Assembly (NCBI GenBank): GCA_937901485.1
Contig: CALGTT010000307.1
Span: 1 to 5,299 of the forward strand
Length of the DNA stretch: 5,299 nt
Direction of reading: 5' to 3'
From: an uncultured Ruminococcus sp.
GTDB taxonomy: Bacteria > Bacillota > Clostridia > Oscillospirales > Ruminococcaceae
Shown: positions 5,160-5,299 of the stretch, piece by piece
Position numbering within the stretch: the first letter of the stretch is position 1
Layout: each line of letters starts with the position of its first letter
Made by a program: the position numbers and the translations under genes
Notes under the pieces: model-generated
What the model was told of the DNA's origin: nothing
Database searches by the model: none
Seen by the model: the letters and a program-made list of their open reading frames with translations, nothing else

Positions 5160-5198
5160 GAATAGCTTTACAAACCGCATGACGCTGGTAATAATGAT

Positions 5199-5227
5199 AA
5201 AGGACGGTGTAATTTGCACCGTCCTTT
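5199..5227. terminator. Bidirectional hairpin terminator between guaB and the Xre gene
   Basis: AAAGGACGGTG (5199-5209) and CACCGTCCTTT (5217-5227) form a perfect 11-bp stem with a 7-nt loop. The T-run closing the stem, followed by CAGTTTATT, serves guaB. On the minus strand, TTTATCATTATT follows the stem and serves the Xre gene, whose stop codon is only four bases away. Its position between convergent genes fits a shared terminator. Confidence 0.85.
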
Positions 5228-5231
5228 CAGT

Positions 5232-5299
5232 TTATTCGTCCGTATCCCTCACAAACTCCAGCAGATCCCCCGGCTGGCAGTCGAGGACATCGCAGATGG
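5232..5299 (-). CDS. C-terminal fragment of a small Xre/Cro-CI-type HTH regulator (runs off the window)
   Basis: Only 21 codons and the stop are visible on the minus strand; the gene continues beyond the right edge. The visible end, ICDVLDCQPGDLLEFVRDTD followed by Glu and stop, has the pattern 'xICxxLxCQPGDLLExxxD' that ends the short (about 65-75 aa) Xre-family DNA-binding proteins of the YozG-like group, in which it is the last helices of the HTH domain. These proteins bind DNA as small dimers, often as single-domain regulators of unknown target. It converges with guaB across a shared terminator, so it is not in the guaB operon. The family call rests on this short motif alone. Confidence 0.75.
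   Translation of the reverse strand, partial: ICDVLDCQPGDLLEFVRDTDE

Noticed and set aside
5129..5182. A 17-codon GTG frame after guaB
   Set aside because: No ribosome binding site precedes it, and it overlaps the structured 3' region; there is no support for translation.
1..5299. CRISPR array, transposase, integrase, phage genes or toxin-antitoxin pairs
   Set aside because: No regularly spaced repeats, DDE or recombinase motifs, or paired small ORFs of that kind were found on either strand.

Overview
The window is a chromosomal segment of what looks like a Gram-positive, anaerobic-type Clostridia bacterium, probably of the Oscillospiraceae/Ruminococcus kind. This is inferred from strong AGGAGG-type ribosome binding sites, near-consensus sigma-A promoters, a lipoprotein without outer-membrane genes, a YitT-family membrane protein, CCA-encoding tRNA genes, and a Firmicutes-style GuaB. 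No species assignment is possible from the sequence alone.

Layout from left to right: (1) positions 1-91 hold a G/C-tract repeat-like element and a small hairpin plus an A/T palindrome downstream of a minus-strand gene. (2) 92-982 (minus) encodes a YitT/DUF161-DUF2179 membrane protein with its own promoter near 1017-1045. (3) 983-1443 is a divergent intergenic region with a textbook sigma-A promoter (TTGACA-17-TATAAT) facing right and an approximately 200-nt leader containing several inverted repeats and a possible five-codon leader ORF. (4) 1444-3029 (plus) is a two-gene operon for exported proteins of unknown function: a 172-aa secreted protein, perhaps with a golvesin/carbohydrate-binding-like beta-sandwich, and a 350-aa lipoprotein. 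(5) 3044-3119 holds two hairpins; the second is a bidirectional terminator shared with the convergent tRNA operon. (6) 3119-3287 (minus) holds tRNA-Thr(UGU) and tRNA-Tyr(GUA), driven by a perfect-hexamer promoter at 3343-3371. (7) 3625-5094 (plus) is guaB, IMP dehydrogenase, with promoter and ribosome binding site. (8) 5095-5231 is a structured 3' region and a bidirectional hairpin terminator. (9) 5232-5299 (minus) is the C-terminal end of a small Xre-family regulator that runs off the window.

The housekeeping genes (guaB, the tRNAs, YitT) are ordinary. The accessory part is the exported-protein operon: its first gene is visibly more A/T-rich at third codon positions than guaB or the YitT gene, and it has an unusually long leader. 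No defence system, CRISPR array, transposase or phage gene is visible. Nothing in the window is clearly a new system; the best leads are the structured leader with its exported pair, and the structured guaB 3' region.
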